From assembly GCA_963759875.1 (NCBI GenBank), contig CAVXBB010000003.1, forward strand, positions 1 to 64,000: DNA of 64,000 nt, given 5' to 3'. Position 1 is the first letter of the stretch. Every line of letters begins with the position of its first letter. The stretch is from JAFAGX01 sp963759875 (GTDB lineage Bacteria; Acidobacteriota; Terriglobia; Terriglobales; Acidobacteriaceae). Positions 1 to 9,711 of this stretch are shown here, one piece after another. A program made the translations under genes and the position numbers. Under the pieces are notes generated by a model. The model worked only from the letters and a program-made list of their open reading frames with translations. It was not told the origin of the DNA and did not search any database.

Positions 1-184
1 ACCGGATGATCGCGCATATCGGAATAGGATGGGACGAGCGTGTTTTTCGCCAGAATTGAACACGCGACGCGTCAAGACGGCGAGCCGGCGGCAGGTTCGT
101 CAGCCAATTTATCGAACGGCGGTCGAGCGCTGGCGCAAGTACGAGCCTTACCTCGGACCGCTAGCAGAGCTCGTTCCGCGCTAG
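1..184 (+). CDS. 3' end of a sulfotransferase-like gene (5' end outside window)
   Basis: A frame open from base 2 ends at a TAG at 182-184. Its last 40 or so residues contain VKTAS, RQPIYRTAVERW and KYEPYLGPL, a series typical of the C-terminus of bacterial TPR-linked sulfotransferases. The residues upstream of VKTAS fit less well, so the gene may already be damaged. It begins before the window, so no start or sulfonate-donor-binding loop can be seen. The family transfers sulfuryl groups from PAPS; the substrate is unknown here. Confidence 0.4.
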   Translation, partial: PDDRAYRNRMGRACFSPELNTRRVKTASRRQVRQPIYRTAVERWRKYEPYLGPLAELVPR

Positions 185-364
185 GCAGGACGAGATTGAC
201 CGGGGCTTCCGCGCGCGACAGCACGAAGGGTGACGCATGATGGACCTGATGCGCAGCGTGCAGGGGACGGTCGATGGTTTAGGTAGTTTCTTCAGGCCAG
301 AGGGCGGGAAGGGAAATGAATACCGCCCTTCACCCCAAGAGCCTCGCTAGCGGCGACCCCGAGA

Positions 365-558
365 TCAGCCCTCAATCTGCCTTTTTGTCGCAGGCTCGCG
401 CGAGCGAACACCCACACCGCCGCCGTTCTCAGCGATAAACACGATGCCTGCTGCTTCCAATGCGGGAGGCGTAGCTTATCGACCGACGAAGTCCTCGCGT
501 CTCGACCCGCTTCAAACCGATTTGTGGTGGCCTGTCCGACGTTTTGGCCCGGCCGCAT
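365..558 (-). pseudogene. Remnant of an XRE-type HTH regulator
   Basis: Two minus-strand frames read one after the other give NRFEAGRDARTSSVDKLR and then LEAAGIVFIAENGGGVGVR, ending at a TGA (365-367). This is the C-terminal half of a small XRE/Cro-like DNA-binding protein, in which the recognition helix is followed by a conserved 'LEAAGV.FI.ENGGG.GVRLR' end. There is one frameshift near position 475 and no N-terminal half. It sits beside a broken recombinase copy and is probably dead. Confidence 0.5.
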
Positions 559-905
559 TACAACACGTGGGTGACCAACGCCCGGTCGGCGGCGCTCTCG
601 ATTATCACCGGCGGGGGCAAATGGATTCGAGATGACCATATCCGCCCACGCGCTCTCCCAGCATTTTCTGGTGACGGCGGAGCGTTGGTTCTGGCGCTGC
701 GTTCAGACCGGCGAAACACCGAGACCCTACGGAATCGAACCCCTCTGATGACGACGTTGCACTCGCCGTGGATTCGGGGCTGTCGCGCGCGCAAGATCAG
801 TTGCATATCCATATCGGATGTCTCGCCCCTCGTGCGAGAAAGTGGGGGAATGCATGGCACTGAAATTTGGGCGCGACGAATTGGGCGGAGTTCGCTCGAC
901 GGCAT
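541..905 (+). pseudogene. Second, decayed copy of the YqaJ-type recombinase gene
   Basis: Bases 563-720 closely repeat bases about 2051-2210: both encode WVTNARSAALSIITGGGKW followed by the same downstream residues, with scattered substitutions and indels. A weaker match to the 'SNSWAEFA' segment of the intact copy is seen near 880-905. The copy lacks the N-terminal nuclease part and changes frame several times. It is a truncated duplicate of a lambda-exonuclease-like (YqaJ/PF09588) gene, not an expressed protein. Confidence 0.65.
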
Positions 906-1206
906 GAACCCGCTTCAACTTGCGGCGGAAGGGATTCCGGACGCCCTCGGCAATCTAGCGTCGATGGGACTCGCAGTCGCGGCCAGTCCGCTCGCCGATG
1001 GGCGCGATGGTTTCGTCGCGCTCGCATGGTTCGACGACGCTTCGGTTCAGAGTCACGCTTTCGCCGCCGAGGGGCTTCTCGACCCGCGCTGTTCGCGTTG
1101 GCCGCGCTTCTCAGTCGGTGCCGAGGGAGGCACCGACTGACACGGTCTCTCAAAAGGCTCGTCGACCCGGAGAAACTTGGCCAGCGCACCCAACGCATTC
1201 TCCCGA
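906..1206. other. Stretch without a supported gene; contains a hairpin
   Basis: No frame here resembles a known protein. The only structure is a perfect 11-bp inverted repeat, CAGTCGGTGCC (1112-1122) and its complement (1129-1139), around a 6-base loop. It lies in the strand context of a terminator but has no T-run. Confidence 0.4.
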
Positions 1207-1501
1207 TCATCCAGCTTGATAAGTCACTTCGAGATCCAGTTTTCGCAATTCCACCCGTATGCCAGGTCTGTCTTCCGGCGTGCCGATGAATTCAATGCCC
1301 GGCGGACTCCAGAGCCGCCTTGATATCCAGAAGCGTTGCAGTGCGGCTCTGAGGGATGCCCTGGACCGATTCAAGACGCATGATCGTTTTAGCTGCCACT
1401 CCGGCCTTATCAGCGAGCTCTTGCACCGGCCAACCAAGTGCAGCGCGAGCCGACCGAATTTGGACACCGGTAGCATTGAGCAAGTCCTGCAAAATGTCCA
1501 T
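1207..1501 (-). pseudogene. XRE-family HTH regulator with a frameshift near its 3' end
   Basis: The ATG at 1499-1501 opens a 69-residue frame with a full helix-turn-helix: QIRSARAALGWPVQELADKAG, then VAAKTIMRLESVQG. After LDIKAALESAG the sense continues in another frame as IEFIGTPEDRPGIRVELR to a stop at 1207. That tail (LE.AGIEF...GVRLR) is standard for these roughly 80-residue XRE proteins. One base of slippage near 1300 therefore separates the two halves. Such regulators normally repress a neighbouring operon; here the neighbours are broken phage genes. Confidence 0.6.
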
Positions 1502-1734
1502 ATAGTGGACAAATAAGTCTCATTTTCGGACATTAAAAATTCGTTGCAGGATCCACACTCCCAGCTGCCACGCGTTTTCGCAAGGCTGTGCACCGTGAGG
1601 GCGATTGTATGTGCCGATCGAGGAAGTCGAGCGGCGAAGTACCTACACCCAGAGGAAGTCATGAACACCCAGATACTCGCGAGAAAACATGAAGGCCGCC
1701 GCGGCTTCATCGGCGGCTCGATGCCCGGATCATT

Positions 1735-2465
1735 ATGAGCCGCGACGAGGCGGCGCTGATCCGGCTATGGAAGGAAAAGCGCGGCGAGGCCGAGCCCGAG
1801 GACTGTCCGGCAATCTGGTCGTCCAACTGGGCGTCGCCACCGAGGCGCTCAACCGGACCTGGTACGAGCGCAACACCGGGCGGCGCGTCACCGACGTCCA
1901 GCGCTGGGTTCGGCACCCGGTCCATCGATATCTGGCGGCAACCCTGGACGGCATGCGTCAACGACCTCGACGCGGTGTTCGAGGCCAAGTTCATGCTGCC
2001 CTGGTCGTTCTCGGAAGAAGCGGCGGCCGAAAAGCACATGGCCCAGCTGCAGCACAACATGTGGGTGACCAACGCCCGGTCGGCGGCGCTCTCGATCATC
2101 ACCGGCGGGGGCAAATGGATCGAGATGACCATACCCGCTGACGCGCTCTATCAGCACTTTCTGGTGACGGCCGAGCGCCGGTTCTGGCGCTGCGTCCAGA
2201 CCGGCGAAACGCCGCGCCCCTATGGCGTCGAGCCGCCACGGCCGAGGATCGAAGCGGTTCGCGTCGTCGACATGAGCGAGTCCAATTCGTGGGCGGAGTT
2301 CGCAGGCCTGTTCTGCGCCACCCGCTCCGCCTTTCTCGACCACGAGCGAGCCAAGTCGAACTCAAGGCCCTGATGCCAGAGGACGCCAAGGAAGCCTCTG
2401 GCCATGGCGTTCGGGCCAAGCGATCGAAGTCGGGCGCGGTCAGCTTTGATCTTCTCGCCCATGAG
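1735..2465 (+). pseudogene. YqaJ/lambda-exonuclease-like viral recombinase, frameshifted
   Basis: Starting at ATG 1735 (MSRDEAALIRLWKEKRGE), the protein can be followed across three frame changes: SGNLVVQLGVATEALNRTWY, then VRHPVHRYLAATLDGM, then AVFEAKFMLPWSFSEEAA, HNMWVTNARSAALSIITGGG, and finally ELKALMPEDAKEASGHGVRA. The ATLDG and EAKF segments match the metal-binding Asp and Glu/Lys core of YqaJ nucleases, which degrade one DNA strand for phage-type recombination. Shifts lie near 1803, 1955 and 2355. The ERF annealing gene follows at once, the usual exonuclease-annealase pairing. A decayed partial copy lies at 541-905. Confidence 0.7.
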
Positions 2466-2477
2466 AGGAGGGGAGCC

Positions 2478-3711
2478 ATGCAGCGGTCGAGTGAAACCAT
2501 CGGGGCGATCGCCGCGGCGCTGGCGAAGGCTCAGGCGGAGCTCACCAATCCGGAGAAGTCGCTGACCGCGACCATTCGGGCGATAGAACCCGCGCGATCA
2601 TGATCAGACCTTTCGCTATGCGGCGCTCTCGAGCGGCCTCGACATCGTGCGGAAGGCCCTCGGCGGCCATGAGATCGCAACCGTCCAGACGACCGCGATC
2701 GACAAGGAGGCGGGGCTCATCCGCCTGACCACGACGCTCGCCCATTCGTCAGGAGAGTGGCTGTCGTCGGAATGGCCAGTGTGCCCGATCAGCGAGACCG
2801 CGGCGCCGCGCCGGATGGGAGCGGCGCTCACCTACGCGAGACGCTATGCCCTGTTCACGCTGGTCGGCATCGCGGGCGAAGACGATCTCGACGCGCCGGA
2901 CTTGCCGAAGGCGCGAAAGGCGGATGCCGCCAACAAGGCAGCGCCGATGACAAGGACGCTTCGCGACAGAACCGCGCGCTGCGAGACTGCGGCCTGCAGC
3001 AGCGGTAGAGGAAGGGCTGCCGCGCCGTCGGCTTCCGGCGGAGGGAGAAAGTCGTCCGTCCTGCGCTGACCGTTCTGGGTCCAGACCAGTCAGCGGCGCT
3101 GCGGGAGCAGTTGCTCGCCGACATCGGCCGGCTGCAATCCGCCGACGAAGCCGCGGACTGGGTCCACAAGAACCTTGCCGCCAAGAACACGCTGATCGAC
3201 GCCGACGCCGACGCGGTCGAAGCCGGCTTCCGTGAAAGCTCGCAACGATCGAAGTGGCGTCCACCGCGGCGCCAGGAGGAGCCGCAATTCCGCGCCGGCA
3301 GACGGAGCCGAAACTCCGGTCGAGAAGCCTTCCTCGCGCCGATCGGACGACGCCTGCGGCTCCGATCATCTTCCTCGAGCCGCTGGCTGCGCCGCCGTCG
3401 CGTTGCGGCGAAGACCATTCGCCTGCGCGACAAGGAGCACTGCAAGTTCGTCGCCTCGCAGCCGTGCGTCGTCTGCGGCCGGACGCCCTCCGAAGCGCAT
3501 CACATTCGCTTCGCCCAACCGCGCGCGCTCGGCCGAAAGGTCAGCGACGAATACACCGTCCCCGTGTGCCGCACTCCATCACCGCGATCTGCACGGCTAT
3601 GGCGATGAAGCCTCATGGTGGGCCGCGGTCAGCATCGATCCGCTGCCCATCGCGCTCGAGCTGTGGCGAAAATCGCGCCTCTCAGAGCTTCGCGCGGGAT
3701 CTGAAGTTTGA
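2478..3711 (+). pseudogene. ERF-family single-strand annealing protein with HNH-like C-terminus, frameshifted
   Basis: ATG 2478 follows a good ribosome site (GAGGAGGGGAG). The N-terminus (IGAIAAALAKAQAELTNPEK) and the later RYAALSSGLDIVRKAL, HSSGEWLSSEWPV and MGAALTYARRYALFTLVGIA are the signature of ERF proteins, which anneal complementary single strands. The frame changes near 2600, 3000 and 3570. The C-terminal part, CVVCGRTPSEAHHI ... VPVC ... LHHRDLHGYG, has paired Cys/His residues like an HNH/zinc module seen in some phage ERF-associated proteins. With the YqaJ gene it forms a broken phage recombination module. Confidence 0.65.
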
Positions 3712-4025
3712 CATGCCGCCTATGTTGGCTTCTCGTTGCGACGTGGGTGCGCGTGACCTCGGTGCCGGTGATCTTCTCGATGTGGGCGACGGCTGGCTTG
3801 AGCGTATGGCCGTCGAGGTGCTCGCTGTAAGCGCTTCGGCATGCACGACGAACTGACAGCGTTGGCAGGGTGACCGGCTTGGCGATCGAGGCCTTGCAGC
3901 CGAACTTGTAGGGCGCAGTTGCCTTTCCTTTGCCAATGTTCTCGACCTCGGGCGCATGCAGCGAATAGACTTTCAGCTCTCGCTGTCGCCAGGCAGAGTC
4001 GAAGTAATTCGGCAGATTAAGCGAC
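3700..4025 (-). pseudogene. IS5/IS1182-type transposase fragment
   Basis: The minus strand reads WRQRELKVYSLHAPEVENIG, then GKATAPYKFGCKASIAK, then in another frame CQFVVHAEAL. 'VYSLHAPEVECIGKGKA..PYEFGVK' followed by 'GGQFV.H..AL' is the central DDE region of a widespread IS5-like transposase. Only this middle part survives, with at least two frame changes, and no terminal repeats were found. It abuts the ERF remnant and marks an old insertion. Confidence 0.55.
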
Positions 4026-4269
4026 TACAGCCAAGGGTCCTCGACCCAATGACTTTTCGCGTCGGCGCCAGGACAGTGTCCGGCGGCCCAAATGGCGCCC
4101 TGAGGACGACGTAGCCTAGCTCCTCTCCGCCCGTTAGATCGACTAAGAGGCCCGGAAACGGGACCGCCGTCAGCTCGAAGTCGGCGACACAGGCTCGAAC
4201 GGCCTGCCAGAGGGATTGACGCGTCGGCAGGCCGCGAACACCCGAGCTGCTGAAAGCGTCAAACCGCAA
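3973..4269 (-). CDS. Unrecognised 98-residue reading frame
   Basis: An open frame starting MRFDAFSSSGVRGLPTR contains a plausible folded segment (VADFELTAVPFPGLLVDLTG, then ELGYVVLRAPFGPP), but I do not recognise a family. Its last 20 codons overlap the transposase remnant in a different frame, so its true end was probably lost when that element inserted. No clear ribosome site. It may be a fragment of a real gene or chance. Confidence 0.25.
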   Translation of the reverse strand: MRFDAFSSSGVRGLPTRQSLWQAVRACVADFELTAVPFPGLLVDLTGGEELGYVVLRAPFGPPDTVLAPTRKVIGSRTLGCSRLICRITSTLPGDSES

Positions 4270-4420
4270 GCGGTTAATATAAGCCGATGACGAGCTTGAT
4301 CCATGGACCCCGCACCTATCCGCTGCTTGGTGCCTGCCTGCCCGAGCCGAATTCGGTGGAGGTCGCGGCAGGTCAGCCTCAGCTAAGAAAACGCATCGCG
4401 CCCACTCTTTCTGCGAGGCC

Positions 4421-6248
4421 CTACTCCACTGTCACCGATTTGGCCAGATTGCGCGGCTGGTCGGCGTCTTTGCCCATGATGACGGCGGTATGATAGGCGA
4501 GCATCTGGATCGGGGCGGCGTAGACGATCGGGGCGAAATTGGCGCCCATGTCGGGCATCGCCAGAAAGTGCTCGATCGCGCACCGCCGCCTCCTCGGCCG
4601 CATGCTTCTCGCCGATCAGCACGAGGCGCCCGCCGCGCGCCGCGACCTCCTGCATGTTGGAGACCGTCTTCTCGAACACCGCGTCGCGCGGCGCGATGAC
4701 GATGACCGGCATCGCTTCGTCGATCAGCGCGATCGGCCCGTGCTTCAATTCGCCCGCCGCATAGCCTTCGGCGTGAATATAGCTCAGCTCCTTCAGCTTC
4801 AGCGCGCCTTCGAGCGCGAGCGGATAGGCCGTGCCGCGGCCGAGATAGAGCACGTCGCGCGCGCGCGCGATCGCATGCGCCAGAGCCTCCGCGGCGGGCT
4901 CGAGCTTCAGCGCCTCGGCGAGAAGCCCGGGGGTCAGCACGAGTTCGGCGAGAAGGGCTGCTTCCCTCGCCTCGTCGATGGCGCCGCGCGCGCGGCCGAG
5001 GCTGATCGCGAGGCAGGCCATCGCGGCCAGTTGGCAGGTGAAGGCTTTGGTCGAGGCGACCCCGATCTCGGGCCCCGCAAGGGTCGGCGCGGCTGCGTCG
5101 GTGAGCCTGGCGATGCTGGAGGTCGGGACATTGACGACCCCGACCGTCTTCGACCCGTTGTCCTTGACGTAGCGCAGCGAAGCCAGCGTGTCGGCGGTCT
5201 CGCCTGATTGCGAGATGACGATCGTCAGGCCGTTCCTCTCCACCGGCGCCTCGCGGTAGCGGTATTCGGACGCGACGTCGATCTCGACCGGCAGCCGCGC
5301 GAAGCGCTCGATCCAGTATTTGCCGACAAGGCCCGCCATATAGGCGGTGCCGCAGCCGACAATGGAAATGCGGCTCGAGCGTCTTCGGATCGACCGGCCA
5401 GGCGAAGGGCTTCAGCCGCATCGCGGCCATGTCGACATAGTGGGCGAGCGTATGGCCGACGACTTCCGGCTGCTCGTGGATCTCCTTGGCCATGAAGTGC
5501 CGGTAATTGCCCTTCTCGGCGAGCAGGCTTCCGGCCGGGCTGCGCTGGATGCGGCCGCTCGACCGGCTTGCCGGAGGCGTCGCGGATGTCGGCGCCTTCG
5601 CGGCGGACGACGACCCAGTCGCCTTCCTCGAGATAGGCGACGCGGTCGGTGAACGGGGCGAGCGCCAGCGCATCGGAGCCGAGATACATTTCGCCGTCGC
5701 CATAGCCGACCGCGAGCGGCGCGCCCTGGCGCGCTCCGATCAAGAGATTGTCCTCGCCCTCGAACAGATAGACGAGGGCGAAGGCGCCGCGCAGGCGCTT
5801 GAGCGCCGCGTGAACCGCCTCGGCCGGCGACTTGCCGTTCGCCGAGCTCGTCTTCGACCACGAAGGCGGCGATCTCGGAATCCGTCTCGGTCGCGAACGC
5901 ATAGCCCTTCGCGGCGAGCTCCTCGCGCAGCGCCTTGAAGTTCTCGATGATGCCGTTGTGGACGACCGCGAGCCCGCGCGAGGCGTGCGGATGGGCGTTG
6001 GTCTCGGTCGGCTTGCCATGCGTCGCCCAGCGCGTGTGGCCGATGCCGATCGAGCCCGAGAGCGGCGCGGCGGCGAGCTTGGCCTCGAGGTTCTTGAGCT
6101 TGCCCTCGGCGCGCCTGCGTTCGAGCTTTCCGTTCTCAAGCGTCGCGACGCCGGCTGAATCATAGCCGCGGTATTCGAGGCGCTTCAGCGCATCGACGAT
6201 CGAACCTGCGACCGGTCCCGACCCGAGAACGCCGACAATTCCGCACAT
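4421..6248 (-). CDS. glmS: Glutamine-fructose-6-phosphate aminotransferase (isomerising), with about four frameshifts
   Basis: GlmS makes glucosamine-6-phosphate from fructose-6-phosphate and glutamine, the entry to UDP-GlcNAc for the cell wall. The N-terminus MCGIVGVLGSG supplies the catalytic Cys; HTRWATHGKPTE and HNGIIENF complete the glutaminase site. The two SIS sugar-binding domains follow (SQSGETADTLASLRYVK; GRGTAYPLALEGALKLKE; ELKHGPIALID), and the end is PRNLAKSVTVE. The sense changes frame near 5840, 5565, 5370 and 4580, yet the total span (1,828 bp) almost equals a normal 608-residue gene plus one base. That balance argues for sequencing indels rather than decay. The sequence style is rhizobial. 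IS remnants lie on both sides. Confidence 0.9.
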
Positions 6249-6582
6249 ATGATTACCCCCACTGGAGACTGCTTTGAACGATTGATGCGTTAGGTTAGCG
6301 GCCCGCGGGTTCACAAGTCCACGTTGAATGAAGGGATTGTGAAGGGTCGCGGCTCGGGCAAAAAGTGGGCCCGTCGTAGCGGCTGGGTATCGGCTCGCCA
6401 ACAGCGACGCCTCTGGAGTCTCCGACGACAAGAGCCCTCGCGCGGCGCTCGATGAGGCTGCTGCGGTCCAGCCCCGGTGACCTTTGGGCAGATCGGCCTC
6501 GGCGGCTTTTATGTCCAGTTCTTCAACGGCCTGATCATCATTCTCGCCCTGCCCCGGCAATTGCTCGAACCAGAAGCGGTAT
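6249..6582. other. Intergenic region upstream of glmS
   Basis: Holds the glmS leader and probable promoter region. On the plus strand, 6483-6590 reads as a hydrophobic tail (GFYVQFFNGLIIILALPRQL) ending at a TGA, which might be a fragment of a membrane protein. No family is recognised and no start is present. Confidence 0.3.
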
Positions 6583-6635
6583 GACTTTGGTGCACGGATA
6601 GGGCCGTGGCAGTATTTTAAGGAGTTTAGGGACAG

Positions 6636-6898
6636 ATGATCGACGCTGCCATCTCGAGGATCGGTCGTGCCGTTCAAATTCCATTCCAAGGGCCGACACC
6701 ACATTCCACCTCAGCGGCATCGAGTGACGACTGGCGTGACTATGACACAGCGCTTCGCAATCGTGGAAGCCTCACGATTTGGTTCACCGACGAAGCGTTG
6801 GCTGGTTGGAAGGCGCAACCCCAAACCACGCCGGGCGGCCAGTCGCACTATTCTGATCTCGCCATTGAGACTGCTCTGACGTTGCGAGCGGTGTTTCG
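6636..6898 (+). pseudogene. IS5-family transposase, N-terminal half
   Basis: From ATG 6636 the protein reads through DWRDYDTALRNRGSLTIWF, TDEALAGWK, PGGQSHYSDLAIETALTLRA and VF, the N-terminal domain of an IS903/IS1031-like DDE transposase. It is cut at 6898 by the inner IS1634-type element; the C-terminal half resumes at 8838 in the matching frame. As it stands the gene is inactivated. Confidence 0.75.
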
Positions 6899-8833
6899 CT
6901 GATCTTCTACAGTTGGAGCACGGGTGTGGCTCGTAAGGCATTGATATAGTTTGCCTCGATGAGCGGCGAGCCCGAAAATGTAGTGCCACGTTTTCTCCGA
7001 TTTCGCTTGATTTCTAGGAATGCTGGGCAGAGTTTGTGCGCACCGGGATCGAATTCGGCGTCAGGCTCCCCGCCATGTACTTCCGCAAGAAAACCTCCGG
7101 CGGTCGCGCCTATCTGCAAATCGTCGAGAGCCGGCGCGAGGGCGCGGCGGTCCGCCAGCAGGTGATCGCGACGCTCGGGCGGATCGACGAGTTGCAAGCG
7201 AGCGGGCAGCTGGAGCGCCTGCTGCGCTCGGGGGCGCGGTTCGCCGAGAAGGCGATCGTGCTCGATGCGCTCGACCGCGGCGAGGCGACGGTCGTTTCGA
7301 CCCGGCGCATCGGTCCGGCGCTCGCCTTCGAGCGGGTGTGGGAGGAGACCGGCTGCCGGGCCGTGATCGAGCGCCTGGCGAAGGCGCGCAACCATGAGTT
7401 CTCGCTGGAGCGCGCGGCGTTCCTGACCGTGCTGCACCGCCTCGTCTGCGGCGGCTCGGACCGCGCCGCCGACCGTTGGCGCGAGGATTATCGCATCGAC
7501 GGCGTCGACGAGATCGAGCTGCATCATCTCTATCGCGCCATGGCGTGGCTGGGCGAGGAACTCGCCGAGGACCAGCAGGACGGCGCGACGCCGTTTGCGC
7601 CGCGCTGCGTGAAGGACGTCGTGGAGGAGGAGTTGTTCGCCTGCCGGCGCGACCTCCTGACCACGCTCGACATCGTGTTCATGGACACTACCAGCCTTTA
7701 TTTTGAGGGCGCGGGCGGCCAGACGCTCGGGCGGCGCGGCTTCTCCAAGGACCATCGGCCCGACCTCAACCAGATGATCCTGGCCGTGCTTCTCGATGGC
7801 GACGGCCGGCCGGTGTGCACCGAGATGTGGCCGGGAAACACCGCCGACGTGAACAGCCTGATCCCGGCGATCGATCGCCTACAGCGTCGCTTCCGCATCA
7901 ACCGCGTCTGCATCGTCGCCGACCGCGGCATGATCAGCGCCGAGACGATCGCCGAACTCGAAGCGCGCAGGACTGCTCTACGTTCTGGGCGTGCGCGAGC
8001 GAACCGACAAGCTGGTGCGCGAACTCGTCCTCGACGATCCCGCGCCGTTCGTTCCCTTCGTTCTGATGAAGCCGAGGCGCGAGGTCGACTACGAGGCGAA
8101 GACCGTGACGCTCGCCGGGCGGCGCTATGTCGTGTGCCGCAACCTCGACCAGATGACCAAGGACGCCGCCGACCGCGCGACGATCGTCGCCGCCCTGGAG
8201 CGGCAGTTGAAGAAGGGCGACAAGAGCCTCGTCGGCAACAAGGGATACCGCCGTTTCCTCAAGAACCCGGAGGGCGACGGCTTCGCCATCGACCGCGAAA
8301 GAATCGAGGAGGACCAAAAGTTCGACGGCGTGTTCGTGCTGCGCACCAACGCCGATCTCTCGCCGCTCGAGGCGATGCTCGTCTACAAACAGCTTTGGAC
8401 CGTGGAACGGACGTTCCGCACGACCAAGAGTCTGCTCGAGACGCGGCCGATCTATCACAAGCTCGACGAAACGATCCGCGGCCACGTCGCCTGCAGCTTC
8501 CTCGCGCTCGTGCTGAAGAAGGAGCTGGAAGACCGCCTCGCCGCAGCCGGCGCCGGCGTCCGCGCCTCCTGGCCCGCCGTGATCGCCGACCTCGACTCGC
8601 TCACCGAGACCGAGGTCGAGCAGGACGGCAAGCGCTTCCTGCTGCGCTCGTCGCCACGCCCCGGAGCAACCCTCGCGCTCTCCGCCCTCGGCGTCGCCCT
8701 GCCGCCGACGCTCCGCCAGATCGCAGCCGCCTGATCTACGCAAGTCTTCTGTTTTGTAGTGCCACGCCCCCGCCGCAGCGCGCTTCTGCATGCGCAATCA
8801 AAGACTTGGGTCCACGCACTGTCGAAGATCAGC
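6899..8833 (+). mobile_element. IS1634-family element inserted in the IS5 transposase
   Basis: The ends are inverted repeats: CTGATCTTCTACAG at 6899 and, read inward from 8833, GCTGATCTTCGACAG. TTCG is present on both flanks (6895-6898 and 8834-8837), a likely target duplication. Removing 6899-8837 restores the IS5 frame exactly (...V-F-R-L-A-L-R...). The 12-mer TGTAGTGCCACG occurs near both ends in the same orientation (6979-6990 and 8755-8766). Confidence 0.7.
7075..8734 (+). pseudogene. IS1634-family transposase with one inserted base
   Basis: ATG 7075 (MYFRKKTSGGRAYLQIVESR) opens a DDE transposase of about 553 residues. Recognisable parts are FMDTTSLYFEG (first Asp), LLDGDGRPVCTEMWPGNTAD, VCIVADRGMIS (second Asp) and YKQLWTVERTFRTTKSLLE (catalytic Glu region). 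Near 7968 an extra A in GCGCAGGACTG shifts the frame; without it the protein reads ELEARGLLYVLGVRERTDK and runs on to the TGA at 8732-8734. This is either a recent inactivation or a sequencing error. I know of no programmed frameshift in this family. Confidence 0.8.
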
Positions 8834-8837
8834 TTCG

Positions 8838-9573
8838 ATTGGCGCTGCGCCAGAGCGAAGGGTTGATTGGCTCGATCATGCGAATGCTGGAGATCGACCT
8901 GCCCGTCCCTGATCCTATGACGCTGAGCCGACGGGCGTGCGGATTGCCGGTTCCCGAACGGGCGAGGATTGGAACGGGCGACCTGCACTTGATCGTTGAC
9001 AGCACCGGGCTGAAATTGCGCGGAGCCGGCGAATGGTTGTTCGAAAAACATGGAACTGCGAAACGCCGCGCCTGGCGCAAATTACATATTGGTCTTGACG
9101 CAAACAGCGGCGAGATCGTCGCGTTTGATTTGACCGACAAAGACGTCGATGACGCCTCGCATGTGGAGCCCTTGTTGGAGCAACTGGTCGAAGCCCCGCG
9201 CTCATTTATGGCCGATGGCGCCTATGATCGGAGCGGAGTTCTCGACGCCGTTCTCGCCAGAAACCCGAGCGCCAGTTTCATCGTTCCTCCATGCAAGGGG
9301 GCGGTGCCTGGACCAACTGCCGCAACATCGCCGACCCAGCGCGACCGGCATGTCCTCTGGGTCGAAGAGCATGGGCGCATGAATTGGCAGAAGGCCTCCG
9401 GTTATAACATGCGCTCGAAGGTCGAAGCGGCAATCAGTCGTTACAAGCGCGTGATCGGAGATATCTTGAAATCCCGCGACGACGCCCGCCGCGTGACCGA
9501 AGTCGCAATTGCGGTCAAATCGCTCAATCGTATGCGCGATCTCGGGCAAGCCATCTGCGTCCGTGTCGAGTAA
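8838..9573 (+). pseudogene. IS5-family transposase, C-terminal half
   Basis: Continues the frame of 6636-6898: LALRQSEGLIGSIMRMLEID, TGDLHLIVDSTGLKL (first catalytic Asp), WRKLHIGLDANSGEIVAF, SFMADGAYD (second Asp) and SKVEAAISRYKRVIGD (Glu region, ending RMRDLGQAICVRVE). All DDE residues of an IS5/IS903-type transposase are present, so the outer element was intact before the inner insertion. By chance the long plus-strand frame reads from the inner transposase straight into this part, giving a misleading 845-residue open frame. Confidence 0.8.
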
Positions 9574-9711
9574 TTGATCTCTCGCCGGCGCCAACGCGCG
9601 CTTCGCAGCCTCCATGCAACAAGGTCGCGCACCTGTGAGCTCGTCCAGCGCCAAGCCTACACAGGTGAGGTCGGCGCCCAGCGCGACGACCGCGCCGAGC
9701 GCATAACTTGC

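Larger units (their letters stand above)
6583..9632 (+). mobile_element. IS5-family (IS903-like) element, split by a nested IS1634-family element
   Basis: The transposase halves at 6636-6898 and 8838-9573 join into one frame when the inner element is removed. Candidate terminal repeats are GACTTTGGTGCACGG (6583-6597) on the left and, on the right, the complement of about 9607-9632 (GACCTTGTTGCATGG), with roughly 12 of 15 positions matching. No convincing target-site duplication was seen, so the outer ends are approximate. Confidence 0.55.

Noticed and set aside
1112..1139. Hairpin as a transcription terminator
   Set aside because: Perfect 11-bp stem but no T-run on either strand and no convincing gene ending before it.
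4421..6248. glmS as a pseudogene
   Set aside because: All motifs are kept and the total length is normal apart from one base; frame breaks are better explained by indel errors, as in the other housekeeping genes of the window.
7036..9573. An 845-residue open frame apparently fusing two transposases
   Set aside because: It arises because the inner IS1634 gene, after its frameshift, is read out of frame until it meets the C-terminal half of the IS5 gene. Motifs show two separate genes.
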